DNA of 64,000 nt from Clostridia bacterium (GTDB taxonomy: Bacteria; Bacillota; Clostridia; UBA1381; UBA9506), in contig JAFQJE010000007.1 in assembly GCA_017415145.1 (NCBI GenBank), positions 62,001 to 126,000 on the forward strand. The letters run 5' to 3'. A program made the translations under genes and the position numbers. The notes beneath the pieces were generated by a model. The model did no database searches. It was not told where the DNA came from and saw only the letters and a list, made by a program, of their open reading frames with translations. Shown here one piece after another: positions 24,826-35,162 of this stretch. The number at the start of each line of letters is the position of its first letter. Positions within the stretch are counted from its first letter, which is position 1.

Positions 24826-27237
24826 ATGGAATACAATTATAAACAAATCGAGAAAAAATGGCAGGAAAAATGGTATAAAGAGAATACATTTAAAGCTAGT
24901 GACGATTTCACAAAACCTAAGTTTTACGGTCTTGTAGAATTTCCCTACCCCTCAGGTCAGGGTTTGCACGTAGGTCATCCCAGAAGCTACACTGCTTTGG
25001 ATATCATTGCACGCAAAAAGAGATTAGAGGGCTACAATGTTCTCTACCCCATGGGTTGGGACGCATTTGGTCTGCCTACTGAAAACTTTGCTATAAAGAA
25101 TAAAATTCATCCTAAAATAGTTACAGAAAACAATATCGCTAACTTCAAGCGTCAGCTTAAGAGTATTGGTTTTTCTTTTGACTGGACCAAGGAAGTTTCC
25201 ACAACAGACGAGCGTTACTACAAGTGGACTCAGTGGATTTTCCTGCAGTTATTTAAGCGCGGTCTTGCCTACAAGCAGGAAATGCCCATTAACTGGTGCA
25301 CAAGCTGTAAGGTAGGTTTAGCTAACGAGGAAGTTGTAAACGGCGTTTGTGAGCGTTGCGGCAGCGAGGTTGTACAAAAAAACAAGAGTCAGTGGATGTT
25401 AAAGATTACAGAATATGCTGAACGTCTTATCTCTGACTTAGAAGAGTTAGACTACATCGAAAAGGTTAAAATTCAGCAGAAAAACTGGATCGGAAAATCT
25501 GAAGGTGCAGAGGTTGACTTTAAGCTTTCAGGCATTGATTATACATTAACTGTTTACACAACACGTGCAGACACACTATTTGGTGCAACATATATGGTTG
25601 TATCACCCGAGCACGAGTTACTCACAAAATTTGCCGACAAAATCGAAAACATCGATGAGGTTCGTGCATATCAGGTTGAGGCTGCTAAGAAGTCCGAATT
25701 TGAAAGAACTGAGCTTTCAAAAGAAAAGACAGGCGTAAAACTTCAAGGTCTTTCTGCAGTTAACCCCGTAAACAACAAAGAAATTCCCCTATTTATTTCA
25801 GACTATGTATTAACAAGCTATGGTACAGGTGCTATTATGGCTGTTCCTGCACACGATGACCGCGACTGGGAGTTTGCAAAGAAATTCAATCTCCCCATCA
25901 TTGAGGTTGTTGCAGGCGGAGAAAACGTACAGGAAGCTGCTTTTACTGATATTTATTCAGGCAAAATGATAAACTCTGAATTCTTAAACGGTTTGGAAGT
26001 TAAAGACGCTATTGCTAAAATGATTGCCTACTTAGAAGAGCGTGGCATCGGCAAGAAAAAGGTTAACTACAAGCTCCGTGACTGGGTATTCTCACGTCAG
26101 AGATACTGGGGCGAACCTATTCCGCTCATCTACTGTGAAAAGTGCGGTTGGGTTCCCGTTCCCGAATCAGAGCTTCCTTTGACATTGCCCGAAACAGATA
26201 ACTTTGAACCTGGTGAAAACGGCGAATCACCTTTAGCTAAAATGACAGACTGGGTTAATACAACCTGTCCCTGCTGTGGTGGCAAGGCACAACGTGAAAC
26301 CGATACAATGCCTCAGTGGGCAGGTTCATCATGGTATTTCTTAAGATACATTGACCCTGAAAATGATTCTGCTATTGCCGCAACAGAAAAGCTTAACTAC
26401 TGGTTGCCCGTAGACTGGTACAACGGCGGTATGGAGCATACAACACTCCACCTGTTGTATTCACGTTTCTGGCACAAATTCTTATATGATATCGGTGTAG
26501 TATCAACTCCTGAACCTTATGCTAAGCGTACCTCACACGGTATGATTTTAGGCGAAAACGGCGAAAAAATGTCAAAATCACGTGGAAACGTAGTAAATCC
26601 TGATGATATGGTAGAAGATTTCGGTGCTGATACTTTCAGAACCTACGAAATGTTTATCGGCGCATTCGACCAGTCAACACCCTGGTCAATCAACGGCGTT
26701 AAGGGTTGCTTCCGCTTTATCGAACGTGTGTGGAACTTACAGGACATCTTAACAGATGAAGAAGGTTACAGTACTGACTTTGAAAAGGCTATGCACAAAA
26801 CTATCAAAAAGGTTACAGAAGACTACGATAAAATGAAGTTTAATACAGCGATTGCAGCTTTAATGGCGTTAATCAACGACATTTACAAAAAAGGTTCAAT
26901 CACACGCGGTGAGTTAAAAACATTTATCACACTCTTAAACCCCGCTGCTCCCCACTTAACAGAAGAAATGTGGGAACGTGCAAACTTTGGCGGTTGCTTA
27001 AACGAAACAGACTGGCCCAAGTATGATGAGGCAAAATGTGTTGATGACACAGTTGAAATCGTTGCACAGATTAACGGCAAGGTTAAAGACAAGATTATGA
27101 TTCCTGCTGACATTTCAAGAGAAGAAATGGAGCGTGTGGCATTGGAAAATGAAAAAATTGTCGCTTTAATTGAGGGTAAGCAAGTTCTCAAAGTTATTTG
27201 CGTACCCGGAAAATTAGTAAACATTGTTGTAAAATAA
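24826..27237 (+). CDS. leuS: Leucyl-tRNA synthetase
   Basis: An 803-residue class I synthetase. The HIGH motif reads HVGH in [15 protein letters not shown], the KMSKS motif is in [16 protein letters not shown], and the CP1 editing domain lies about 225-415 with [19 protein letters not shown]. Zinc-type cysteines are visible in [17 protein letters not shown]. Length fits bacterial LeuRS. It charges tRNA-Leu and edits norvaline and isoleucine products. No T-box precedes it: only 15 bp separate it from the rsfS end, so it depends on the operon promoter. Confidence 0.98.
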   Translation: MEYNYKQIEKKWQEKWYKENTFKASDDFTKPKFYGLVEFPYPSGQGLHVGHPRSYTALDIIARKKRLEGYNVLYPMGWDAFGLPTENFAIKNKIHPKIVTENNIANFKRQLKSIGFSFDWTKEVSTTDERYYKWTQWIFLQLFKRGLAYKQEMPINWCTSCKVGLANEEVVNGVCERCGSEVVQKNKSQWMLKITEYAERLISDLEELDYIEKVKIQQKNWIGKSEGAEVDFKLSGIDYTLTVYTTRADTLFGATYMVVSPEHELLTKFADKIENIDEVRAYQVEAAKKSEFERTELSKEKTGVKLQGLSAVNPVNNKEIPLFISDYVLTSYGTGAIMAVPAHDDRDWEFAKKFNLPIIEVVAGGENVQEAAFTDIYSGKMINSEFLNGLEVKDAIAKMIAYLEERGIGKKKVNYKLRDWVFSRQRYWGEPIPLIYCEKCGWVPVPESELPLTLPETDNFEPGENGESPLAKMTDWVNTTCPCCGGKAQRETDTMPQWAGSSWYFLRYIDPENDSAIAATEKLNYWLPVDWYNGGMEHTTLHLLYSRFWHKFLYDIGVVSTPEPYAKRTSHGMILGENGEKMSKSRGNVVNPDDMVEDFGADTFRTYEMFIGAFDQSTPWSINGVKGCFRFIERVWNLQDILTDEEGYSTDFEKAMHKTIKKVTEDYDKMKFNTAIAALMALINDIYKKGSITRGELKTFITLLNPAAPHLTEEMWERANFGGCLNETDWPKYDEAKCVDDTVEIVAQINGKVKDKIMIPADISREEMERVALENEKIVALIEGKQVLKVICVPGKLVNIVVK

Positions 27238-27248
27238 CGGAGAAATAA

Positions 27249-29051
27249 ATGGACAAAAAAAACATCAGAAATTTTTCTATAATTGCACATATCGACCACG
27301 GCAAGTCCACCCTTGCTGACCGTCTTCTAGAAAAGACAGGCACTATGACCGAGCGTGAAATGGAAAGCCAGGTTTTGGATAATATGGACCTTGAGCGTGA
27401 ACGTGGTATCACTATCAAAGCCCGTGCGGTAAGGCTTTTGTACAAAGCCTCCGACGGCGAAGAATATGTGCTCAACTTAATAGATACACCGGGACACGTA
27501 GATTTTAACTACGAGGTTTCACGTTCTTTGGCTGCTTGTGAAGGTGCAATCTTGGTTGTTGACGCATCTCAAGGTATTGAGGCACAGACTTTAGCTAACA
27601 CTTACCTTGCACTTGACCACAACTTAGAGATTATGCCTGTAATCAACAAAATTGATTTGCCTGCCGCACACCCTGAGATGGTAATTGAAGAAATCGAAAA
27701 CGTAATCGGCATTCCGGCTGAGGACGCCCCTCAGATTTCTGCTAAGAATGGAATTAATATTGAGTCTGTTTTAGAGCAGATTGTGCAGATTATTCCTGAA
27801 CCCAAGGGCGACGAAACTGCACCCCTAAAGGCATTGATTTTTGACAGTGTGTACGACGCATATAAGGGTGTAATCATATACTTCCGTGTATTTGACGGCT
27901 CGGTAAAACCCGGGGATAAAATTCACTTAATGGCAACAGGTGCAGAATTTGACGTTGTGGAAGTAGGATATCTAAACCCCTTAGGCTTTTTAAAGAGCAA
28001 TAAGGTTTCAGCAGGCGAGGTAGGATATTTGACCGCTGCAATCAAGAGCGTATCTGATACCCGTGTGGGTGATACAATCACTCTTGCAAACAGAAAAGCA
28101 CCCAAGGCTCTGCCTGGTTACAAACAGGTAAACCCCATGGTTTACTGCGGTGTGTACCCTGCAGATGGTGCAAAATACGGAGATTTGCGTGACGCTTTGG
28201 CTAAACTCCAGTTAAATGATGCATCTCTTTCTTACGAGCCTGAAACATCTGTGGCTTTAGGCTTTGGTTTCCGTTGCGGATTTTTAGGACTTTTACACAT
28301 GGAAATCATTCAGGAACGACTCGAGCGTGAATATAATCTGGATCTTGTCACAACTGCCCCCGGTGTTATTTATAAGGTTATGAAAACAAACGGAGAGATG
28401 GTGGAGATTTCTAACCCCTCAAATCTTCCCGACGGCAGTGAAATAGAATATATGGAAGAGCCTGTGGTTAATGCTGACATTATGTGTCCCACAGAATTTA
28501 TCGGAAATATAATGGAGCTTTGTCAGGATCGCCGCGGTGTTTATAAAAATACAACTTATATAGATTCAACACGTGCACAGCTTCACTACGAGCTTCCTCT
28601 TAATGAAATAATTTATGATTTTTTTGATGCATTAAAGTCAAAATCCAAAGGCTATGCATCATTTGACTATGAGCTTGCAGGATATAAAAAATCTCAGCTT
28701 GTAAAACTCGATATACTCTTAAACGGAGAAATGGTGGATGCTCTTTCCTTCATCGTCCATTCAACCAAGGCCTACACAAGAGGCAGGAAAATCGCCGAAA
28801 AATTAAAAGAAAGTATTCCCCGTCAGCTTTTTGAAATTCCCATTCAGGCGGCAATCGGCACGAAGGTCATTGCAAGAGAAACAGTAAAAGCTATGAGAAA
28901 AGACGTACTTGCCAAGTGCTACGGCGGTGATATAACACGTAAAAAAAAGCTTCTTGAAAAGCAGAAAGAAGGCAAGAAACGAATGCGTCAGGTAGGTTCT
29001 GTGGAAGTACCTCAGGAGGCATTTATGTCAGTACTTAAATTAGACGAGTAG
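27249..29051 (+). CDS. lepA: Elongation factor 4 (LepA)
   Basis: A 600-residue translational GTPase. It has the G1 loop [16 protein letters not shown], switch region [15 protein letters not shown]3 DTPGHVDF and G4 NKIDLP, followed by the EF-G-like domains and the LepA-specific C-terminal domain with [23 protein letters not shown]. It promotes back-translocation and ribosome biogenesis under stress. The ribosome site is GGAG, 6 nt before the ATG. The stop is immediately followed by the hemW start. Confidence 0.98.
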   Translation: MDKKNIRNFSIIAHIDHGKSTLADRLLEKTGTMTEREMESQVLDNMDLERERGITIKARAVRLLYKASDGEEYVLNLIDTPGHVDFNYEVSRSLAACEGAILVVDASQGIEAQTLANTYLALDHNLEIMPVINKIDLPAAHPEMVIEEIENVIGIPAEDAPQISAKNGINIESVLEQIVQIIPEPKGDETAPLKALIFDSVYDAYKGVIIYFRVFDGSVKPGDKIHLMATGAEFDVVEVGYLNPLGFLKSNKVSAGEVGYLTAAIKSVSDTRVGDTITLANRKAPKALPGYKQVNPMVYCGVYPADGAKYGDLRDALAKLQLNDASLSYEPETSVALGFGFRCGFLGLLHMEIIQERLEREYNLDLVTTAPGVIYKVMKTNGEMVEISNPSNLPDGSEIEYMEEPVVNADIMCPTEFIGNIMELCQDRRGVYKNTTYIDSTRAQLHYELPLNEIIYDFFDALKSKSKGYASFDYELAGYKKSQLVKLDILLNGEMVDALSFIVHSTKAYTRGRKIAEKLKESIPRQLFEIPIQAAIGTKVIARETVKAMRKDVLAKCYGGDITRKKKLLEKQKEGKKRMRQVGSVEVPQEAFMSVLKLDE

Positions 29052-30164
29052 GTGAAGGTTTTGCGAGGGCTATATATTCACATTCCCTTTTGTATAAAAA
29101 AATGCGAATATTGTGATTTTGTGTCCTTTTCTGACTGCTATCATAAAAAGGCAGCTTATTTGTCTGCGCTGACAGAGGAAATGAAAATCTACCGTGGCGA
29201 GGCAGTTGACACTGTGTACATCGGCGGCGGTACGCCTACGTCACTTACAACTCAGGGACTTGAATTTTTAATGGAAAACATCTTCCGTTATTTTGATGTG
29301 GCAGACGATGCTGAGATTACTATGGAATGTAACCCCGGTACCTGTAATTTAGAAAAGCTAAAAGCTCTTCGTACTGCAGGTGTAAATCGCTTAAGCATCG
29401 GTGTACAGTCCTTTAACGACACTGAGCTTGCAACAATCGGCAGAATTCACTCGTCAAATGACGCCATTTCCTGTGCGGTTGACGCAAAATTTGCAGGCTT
29501 TAAAAATATAAGCTTAGATATTATGTTCGGTCTACCCAACCAGACGACAGAAACTCTTCGTGATACGCTTATCAAGGCGTTTTCAGCGGGGGTTAATCAC
29601 ATTTCCTGCTACAGTCTTATTTTAGAAGAGGGAACACCTCTCTTTGAACGAGTACGTACAAGACAGCTCTATCTTCCCTCGGAAGATGCAGAGGTGCAGA
29701 TGTATGATGTGGCCTGTGATATGCTTGAAAAATCAGGCTACCACCAGTACGAAATCTCAAATTTTGCACGCTCAGGGTTTGAATCCCGCCACAACCTAAA
29801 ATACTGGGATTGTACAGAATATATCGGTTGCGGATGTGCGGCACACTCTTATTACAACAATCAGCGTTACACCAATACAACCGATTTAGATGAATACATC
29901 GCGTCTCCTCTAAAGAAATATGACGTAACGGGATTGTCTATCCGTGACAAGATGAGCGAATTCATGTTTTTAGGTCTGAGGAAAACCAAAGGTGTATCTG
30001 CAAAGGATTTTGAATCTAGATTTGGCTCAACCTTTTATTTTGAATTTAACGAACCTATAAAAAAATATTTAGACCTGGGACTCCTTGAAAAGGGCGGAGA
30101 TTTCCTGCGGTTTACCCCCGAGGGTTTGCGTCTTTCCAATACGGTCTTGTGTGAATTTGTGTGA
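29052..30164 (+). CDS. hemW: HemW-type radical SAM protein (heme chaperone)
   Basis: A 370-residue radical SAM enzyme. LYIHIPFCIKKCEYCDF holds the CxxxCxxC cluster motif near residue 12, and GGGTPTSL follows. The first residues resemble HemW, not HemN, whose N-terminal extension is absent. HemW binds heme and supports anaerobic energy metabolism; older annotations call it coproporphyrinogen III oxidase. The annotated GTG at 29052 abuts the lepA stop. A TTG three codons later (29061) has a better-spaced AGGTG site and could be the true start. lepA-hemW adjacency is common in Firmicutes. Confidence 0.93.
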   Translation: MKVLRGLYIHIPFCIKKCEYCDFVSFSDCYHKKAAYLSALTEEMKIYRGEAVDTVYIGGGTPTSLTTQGLEFLMENIFRYFDVADDAEITMECNPGTCNLEKLKALRTAGVNRLSIGVQSFNDTELATIGRIHSSNDAISCAVDAKFAGFKNISLDIMFGLPNQTTETLRDTLIKAFSAGVNHISCYSLILEEGTPLFERVRTRQLYLPSEDAEVQMYDVACDMLEKSGYHQYEISNFARSGFESRHNLKYWDCTEYIGCGCAAHSYYNNQRYTNTTDLDEYIASPLKKYDVTGLSIRDKMSEFMFLGLRKTKGVSAKDFESRFGSTFYFEFNEPIKKYLDLGLLEKGGDFLRFTPEGLRLSNTVLCEFV

Positions 30165-30173
30165 GGTGCTATT

Positions 30174-31748
30174 ATGCATTACAAAGTAAGCAACTTAAAA
30201 TTATCTATAACTTCGTCACAAGACGAAGTTTTTTGTGTTGCTCAAAATCAATTAGGTTTGTCAAATTCCGATGTGATTTCACGTAAAATTTTAAGAAAAT
30301 CAGTTGACGCACGGCACAAGCAGGTTGATTTTATATATTCTGTTCTAATTGAAACCAATAAAAAAGTTACAACCAGCGACAACGTTGTACAAGTTGAAAT
30401 AAAAGAGGAAGACCCCATCGTTTTCGGCACAGAAACACTCCTGCACAGACCTGTCATTGTGGGTTTTGGTCCCTGCGGAATGTTTTGTGCACTCACCTTG
30501 GCAAGACAGGGCTATCGTCCCATTGTTATTGAACGAGGTGCGAAAGTTGATGAACGAACAAAAAAAATTGAGCATTTCTGGGCAACAGGCGAGCTTGATA
30601 CTAATACAAACGTTCAGTTCGGTGAAGGCGGTGCAGGAACATTTTCTGACGGAAAGCTGACCTGCAGAAACGGGGACCCCTTAATTGACGGAATATTACA
30701 GGATTTTGTAAATCACGGTGCTCCTGAAGATATTCTATACTCATCACTACCCCATATAGGCACAGATATTTTAAAATCAGTTGTAAAATCAATAAGAGAA
30801 GAAATCATCGCATTAGGTGGTGCAATTTTATTTAATACTGCAGTTTGTGATATAAATATAACCAATTCTCGAATAACGTCACTCTCACTTTCTGATGGCA
30901 ACCAGCTCCCCTGTCAGATTTGCGTTTTTGCAATAGGTCACAGTGCAAGAGATACCTATGAAATGCTCTATAAAAAAGGTCTTAAAATGATAGCTAAGAC
31001 CTTTTCTGTGGGTGTTCGTGCAGAACATCTGCAAAGGGATATTGACGAGGCTCTATATGGTGATTTTGCAGGACATCCATCACTTGGCGCTGCAAGCTAT
31101 AAAGTTTCCTGCCGTGAAAACAACATTGGTTGCTACAGCTTTTGTATGTGCCCGGGCGGAACAATTGTTACCGCAAGTTCAGAAGAGGGTATGGTTGTTG
31201 TGAATGGTATGAGCAATCGCGCAAGAGATAACAAAAATTCCAATAGCGCTATTTGTATAAACGTAACAGAAAAAGATTTTGGTAAAAACCCAATGGATGC
31301 AATAGAGTTTCAACGTGACTTAGAAAGACGTGCATATTCTTTAGGTGGTAGCAACTACTCTGCTCCCGTACAGACTCTTGGCGACTATATAGACGGGGTT
31401 AAAACCACCTTTTTAGGCAAAGTTTCTCCCAGCGTTACAGGCTGTTTTGAATTTGCTGATTTAAATAATCTGTTCACCCCGCATTTTAACTCATTCTTAA
31501 AACGCAGTTTCAGAGAATTTGACAAAAAGATTCACGGCTTTGCAAATCGTGATACTATCCTAACAGGAGTAGAGACAAGAACCTCTGCACCTGTAAGAAT
31601 TTTGCGAAATGATGATTTCATTTCTGGGAGCGTAGAAGGTCTTATGCCCGCAGGCGAAGGTGCAGGATATGCAGGCGGCATTATGAGTGCCGCGGTAGAC
31701 GGCGTAAAGTGTGCAGTAAAAATCATGAATAAATATAAACCATCATAA
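30174..31748 (+). CDS. FAD-dependent dehydrogenase of the COG2509 type
   Basis: A 524-residue flavoprotein. After an N-terminal domain of about 90 residues there is a dinucleotide fold, RPVIVGFGPCGMFCALTLARQG, with an ERG segment, then QFGEGGAGTFSDGKLT and a C-terminal TRTSAPVRI and PAGEGAGYAGGI. This pattern is typical of the 'uncharacterised FAD-dependent dehydrogenase' family found widely in Firmicutes. The substrate is not known. GAGGTG precedes the ATG. It is the last gene of the yhbY operon before a terminator hairpin. Confidence 0.9.
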   Translation: MHYKVSNLKLSITSSQDEVFCVAQNQLGLSNSDVISRKILRKSVDARHKQVDFIYSVLIETNKKVTTSDNVVQVEIKEEDPIVFGTETLLHRPVIVGFGPCGMFCALTLARQGYRPIVIERGAKVDERTKKIEHFWATGELDTNTNVQFGEGGAGTFSDGKLTCRNGDPLIDGILQDFVNHGAPEDILYSSLPHIGTDILKSVVKSIREEIIALGGAILFNTAVCDINITNSRITSLSLSDGNQLPCQICVFAIGHSARDTYEMLYKKGLKMIAKTFSVGVRAEHLQRDIDEALYGDFAGHPSLGAASYKVSCRENNIGCYSFCMCPGGTIVTASSEEGMVVVNGMSNRARDNKNSNSAICINVTEKDFGKNPMDAIEFQRDLERRAYSLGGSNYSAPVQTLGDYIDGVKTTFLGKVSPSVTGCFEFADLNNLFTPHFNSFLKRSFREFDKKIHGFANRDTILTGVETRTSAPVRILRNDDFISGSVEGLMPAGEGAGYAGGIMSAAVDGVKCAVKIMNKYKPS

Positions 31749-31783
31749 ACAGAAGGCACACGGTAATACCGTGTGCCTTCTGT
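31749..31783 (+). terminator. Terminator hairpin after the FAD dehydrogenase gene
   Basis: A perfect 16-bp stem ACAGAAGGCACACGGT and complement with a 3-nt loop. No T-run follows, only GGGGTGG, so it may need other factors or act as a 3' stabiliser. Left hairpin of composite repeat B. Confidence 0.7.
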
Positions 31784-31811
31784 TGGGGTGGACGGAAAAT
31801 AGCACAGATTG

Positions 31812-31878
31812 GACAAACCAGACCCGTAGGGGTGTTCCCCGAAGTCGTATCATGGTACGACGAGTGGTCTGGTTTGTT
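31812..31878. repeat. Intergenic palindromic element B (RACAAAC family)
   Basis: A 67-bp element with 12-bp arms ACAAACCAGACC / GGTCTGGTTTGT, and inner hairpins GGGG-TGTT-CCCC and GTCGTA..TACGAC. It lies between the convergent FAD dehydrogenase and rubrerythrin genes, flanked on each side by a terminator-like hairpin. Much shorter than element A but with the same arm core. Confidence 0.65.
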
Positions 31879-31900
31879 CAAAACACAAGGCAATAAAACA

Positions 31901-31930
31901 GAAGAAATTCGTCAAATGGCGAATTTCTTC
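31901..31930 (-). terminator. Terminator after rubrerythrin
   Basis: An 11-bp stem GAAGAAATTCG and its complement around an 8-nt loop. On the minus strand it is followed by TGTTTTATT. Confidence 0.75.
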
Positions 31931-32027
31931 ATTTGTTTTTATCTTATTTTATCTTTGCAGATACAACTTAAAGGCTTTATTATGAGAGTTATTGCCTTTT
32001 GTGGTGTGTGCATTTTGCTACACCCGC

Positions 32028-32555
32028 TTATGACATCTTTACTTCAAAATATCCCGTAGGGTGGCTACATACAGGGCATTTTTCAGGAGCTTGTTTTCCT
32101 TTGTGAACATGACCGCAATTTGCACAAATCCACTCTACTTCTACGTCCTTTATATAAACCTTTTGCTCTTCTACTTCTTTTAAAACCTTCAAAAATCTTG
32201 CTTCGTGTTCTTCTTCAATTTTTGCAACCAACTTAAACAGTGCTGCGATTTTGGCAAAGCCCTCCTCCTCGGCTATACGGGCAAATTCAGGATACATATG
32301 GGTATGCTCCGCATTTTCTCCTGCAGCGGCGGCCGCTAAGTTTTCCTGTGTACTTCCTATACCGCTCAGTTCTTCAAACCAGCGCTTCGCATGCGCTCGT
32401 TCGTTGTCTGCTGTCGCCTGAAATATTGCAGCAATACTGTGACAACCTTCTTCTCTTGCACGACTTGCAAAGAATGTGTACTTATTCCTCGCCTGTGATT
32501 CTCCCGCAAAAGCGGTAATCAAATTCTGTTCCGTTTTTGAACCTTTTAATTCCAT
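32028..32555 (-). CDS. rbr: Rubrerythrin
   Basis: A 175-residue rubrerythrin. The diiron four-helix domain carries ExxY...E-type ligands (FAGESQARNKY, DNERAHAKRW, KIEEEHEARF), and the C-terminal rubredoxin-like domain has two CxxC pairs (CANCGH and CPVCSH). It reduces hydrogen peroxide in anaerobes. AGGAGGAG precedes the ATG. The promoter shares its -35 region with the divergent membrane-protein gene. This is typical oxidative-stress defence for a strict anaerobe. Confidence 0.97.
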   Translation of the reverse strand: MELKGSKTEQNLITAFAGESQARNKYTFFASRAREEGCHSIAAIFQATADNERAHAKRWFEELSGIGSTQENLAAAAAGENAEHTHMYPEFARIAEEEGFAKIAALFKLVAKIEEEHEARFLKVLKEVEEQKVYIKDVEVEWICANCGHVHKGKQAPEKCPVCSHPTGYFEVKMS

Positions 32556-32609
32556 AAAGCATCTCTCCTCCTTTAGTGATTGTACTGATTATTTCCAACT
32601 TTTTCTCAT

Positions 32610-32638
32610 TTTATACCAAGGTGCTCAATACTTGACAA
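32610..32638 (-). promoter_or_regulatory. Promoter of rubrerythrin
   Basis: Minus-strand TTGTCA (32638-32633) and TATAAA (32615-32610) with a 17-bp spacer. The -35 overlaps that of the divergent promoter. Confidence 0.7.
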
Positions 32639-32660
32639 TCTCTTTTGAAAAATATATAAT
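32632..32660 (+). promoter_or_regulatory. Promoter of the propeller-like membrane protein gene
   Basis: TTGACA (32632-32637) and TATAAT (32655-32660) with a 17-bp spacer. The hexamer sits in TTGACAA, which also gives TTGTCA on the other strand. Confidence 0.8.
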
Positions 32661-32697
32661 TAATCTGTTAAGAATTAGGCTTTAGGGAGGTGTTATA

Positions 32698-34482
32698 ATG
32701 GAAGAAAACAAAAACTTTGGCAATGAGTCTTTTGGTATCCCCAAAGACTACACAAAAAAGCAAAAGTTCAACCTGATTAAATTAATTTTTTACATTATTG
32801 TAGTTGCCATAGTATGTGTTGTGGGCTATCGCGGTTATAAAACTGCAACCGACCACTTACTGCCTACTGTTACATTTGATAAAACACAGCAGCCGCTGAT
32901 TTACCAAAGGCTCTCCGATATAACACTAAAGACTGCAAAAAACCAAAGCTATACCGCAGGAAGTGTTACAGGCCATATTGACTCACAAGTCAAAGTTGCC
33001 CAAAAAGGTACAACTGTTTTTTATATATCAGAAGACAACAACCTGTGTGTAAGCACACTTTCCGACGGACAAATCATGAGTGAAGAAATTATTTTAGACT
33101 CTTCTGTCACAGATTTTAAAATAAACCCCGACGGCAAATTTGTAGTTTACCGCAGAGGTGATATGCTCTGTGTATCAGACCTTGTCTCCTCAAAAGTTAT
33201 TGCCAACGGCGTTAAAGACTACTACCTGAGCAAAAACAACCAGAAAATTATTTTTTACAAGTCAGATAAGTCCATCTATACCTGCGGCACTTCCCGTGGC
33301 GAAACGCCCGTTTTAATTGATACAAACGTAACTAAAATTGTTTCCGATAAAAGCGATTATACGGTTATGTACTATATAAAAGACTCTATCCTTTACAAAA
33401 AAGAATTCGACTCTCCACGCATTATCATGGCAGAAAATGTAATTGATGCAATCATGCTTGGCGATTTTGTTTACTTTACAACGGAAGAACTTTACGAAAA
33501 GCGTTTTACTGAGATTTTTTATGATGATACCGCCACAAAAGACGCAAAGCTTTCATATCCCAAGCCTGATGACTTCACATACACTCAGAGTGGGGCTACC
33601 CTTTTTGATGCCGAAGGCTATCAGAAAGCTGTAACAGAATATGAGCACAAAATCATGCGTGATGCCATCCGCAAAAACTATACTGAAAACCCCGCTAAGG
33701 TCAACGGGTATTCTTTGTATCTTTGTGAGCACAACACCAACAGGCGTGTAGATACATACCTCGAGTCACCCTATCTTACCTATAACACCTGTCACGATGC
33801 GATACTTTACAAAAGATACGACAACGACATATACAGACCTAAAACAAGTAAGCTCTCCTCTTTAGCGGAGGCAAACGACGATATCGTCTCTTCTCTTGCT
33901 ACGCAGATGGATGTGGATATGTATCTTTTAAGAAAGAATAAGCTACCCTACCAGGCATTTGAAGAATTTCCCGACGGACCTGTCATTATTTCTTTGGATG
34001 TCAGATTCATCTATTGTATAGAAAATGAAAAGGACGGATACGGCGAGCTTATACGCTATGAGATAACCAACAAAAATCTACGAGGCCGCAAGGTTATTGC
34101 AAAAGATATTTCTGATTACTATGTAGACGGTGCAGACTCCTCTACTGCTATCGCTTTTTCAGGAGACCGTCTTGGGATTTTTACTGATGGCAAATTCACC
34201 CATCTGTCCGATAAATCCTGCCGTGAATTTTTCTATGTTGATGGAGCGTTTTTCTATTTTGACGATTACGACTATACTTTGAAAACCGGTACACTCAAAA
34301 CATTCAGAAACGGCAAATCCTCAGTGGTAGACAACGGTGTCAGAGAATTTAACGTGCGCAACTACAACACTGTTTCATATATTAAAAATTACAACCCTGA
34401 TATGAACGTTGGGAACCTCTATGTAAAAAGTGGCAGAGTAAAGAAAAAAGAGGACATATGTGTAGCTGCTATAATCAACTAA
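32698..34482 (+). CDS. Membrane-anchored protein with probable propeller-like extracellular domain
   Basis: A 594-residue protein of unknown function. One membrane helix at about residues 28-48 follows a short charged cytoplasmic N-terminus, so the rest is outside the cell. The long extracellular part has repeated beta-rich stretches with the pattern 'aromatic-Y-x-D...GKFVVYRRGD', suggesting a TolB/WD-like beta-propeller (for example SVTDFKINPDGKFVVYRR), but I cannot count blades reliably. No catalytic motif is seen. GGGAGG lies 7 nt ahead of the ATG. It is followed by another single-pass membrane protein with its own promoter. Confidence 0.75.
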   Translation: MEENKNFGNESFGIPKDYTKKQKFNLIKLIFYIIVVAIVCVVGYRGYKTATDHLLPTVTFDKTQQPLIYQRLSDITLKTAKNQSYTAGSVTGHIDSQVKVAQKGTTVFYISEDNNLCVSTLSDGQIMSEEIILDSSVTDFKINPDGKFVVYRRGDMLCVSDLVSSKVIANGVKDYYLSKNNQKIIFYKSDKSIYTCGTSRGETPVLIDTNVTKIVSDKSDYTVMYYIKDSILYKKEFDSPRIIMAENVIDAIMLGDFVYFTTEELYEKRFTEIFYDDTATKDAKLSYPKPDDFTYTQSGATLFDAEGYQKAVTEYEHKIMRDAIRKNYTENPAKVNGYSLYLCEHNTNRRVDTYLESPYLTYNTCHDAILYKRYDNDIYRPKTSKLSSLAEANDDIVSSLATQMDVDMYLLRKNKLPYQAFEEFPDGPVIISLDVRFIYCIENEKDGYGELIRYEITNKNLRGRKVIAKDISDYYVDGADSSTAIAFSGDRLGIFTDGKFTHLSDKSCREFFYVDGAFFYFDDYDYTLKTGTLKTFRNGKSSVVDNGVREFNVRNYNTVSYIKNYNPDMNVGNLYVKSGRVKKKEDICVAAIIN

Positions 34483-34489
34483 ATTTTGC

Positions 34490-34518
34490 TTTACATTGGC
34501 TTTTGTTTATGGTACAAT
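34490..34518 (+). promoter_or_regulatory. Promoter before the acidic/proline-rich protein and tsaE operon
   Basis: TTTACA (34490-34495) and TACAAT (34513-34518), 17-bp spacer. It could drive tsaE, tsaB, rpiB and the deaminase gene as well. Confidence 0.65.
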
Positions 34519-34565
34519 TGAGCTATAAAGGGTTATATTTTATGAAATGACAGGAGGAAATGAAA

Positions 34566-35162
34566 ATGAGAAGAACCGGCAGAAGATTTAGTGAAGACTT
34601 CCTTGAAGAAAACAACGAAGAAATAACCTACGAGGATTACGAATCAACCGAATCCGAAGAACCAGAATACGAGGAGTATATTGACCTTTCTGACCTTCAG
34701 GACGATACATCTGAAGAACCTGAGAAAAAAGGCTCATCACCTCTCAAAAAGACAGGAAAAATATTAATAATTATTTTAGTACTTATTGCTTTGTTCTTTG
34801 CCTCTGCAAAGATTACTGAAATCATACTTGACCACAACGAGGAGCCTGCATCCTATGGTAATGATGCTCCCGATATGGATGAGGATTTTGATAAAATTAT
34901 AGACGAAGATGATGATATAATCACTGATACAAATATTCCCGATGTGTTGGGCGGCGAAGACGATGGTGCAGATTATATGCCGGAGCCTACGGAAAAACCT
35001 GAAGAGACTCCTTCACCTTCAGAAACTCCTTCTACATCTCCCGCACCTTCAACAACGCCCGAAGTGTCTCCCAAACCTTCGGAGACTCCTGCACCTTCGA
35101 CTGCTCCTACTCCGTCAGAAGCACCGAAGCCTGCTATAAAGCCGGGTAATCCCGCAGCATAA
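34566..35162 (+). CDS. Single-pass membrane protein with acidic head and Pro/Ser/Thr-rich tail
   Basis: A 198-residue protein. A strongly acidic cytoplasmic head (runs of Glu, Asp, Tyr) is followed by one membrane helix at about 64-82, a second acidic patch, and a low-complexity tail rich in Pro, Ser, Thr and Glu with repeated 'PSETP/PAPST' units, ending in PAA. The tail resembles cell-wall spanning linkers. No domain or enzymatic motif is visible. ATG at 34566 is preferred because its spacing from AGGAGG is 8 nt; the ATG at 34560 is only 2 nt away. The stop overlaps the tsaE start by one base. Confidence 0.75.
   Translation: MRRTGRRFSEDFLEENNEEITYEDYESTESEEPEYEEYIDLSDLQDDTSEEPEKKGSSPLKKTGKILIIILVLIALFFASAKITEIILDHNEEPASYGNDAPDMDEDFDKIIDEDDDIITDTNIPDVLGGEDDGADYMPEPTEKPEETPSPSETPSTSPAPSTTPEVSPKPSETPAPSTAPTPSEAPKPAIKPGNPAA

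Noticed and set aside
34979-35139. Overlapping Leu/Arg/His-rich frame in the Pro/Ser/Thr-rich gene
   Set aside because: It is a shift of the repetitive tail of the real gene; low-complexity DNA gives such frames by chance.
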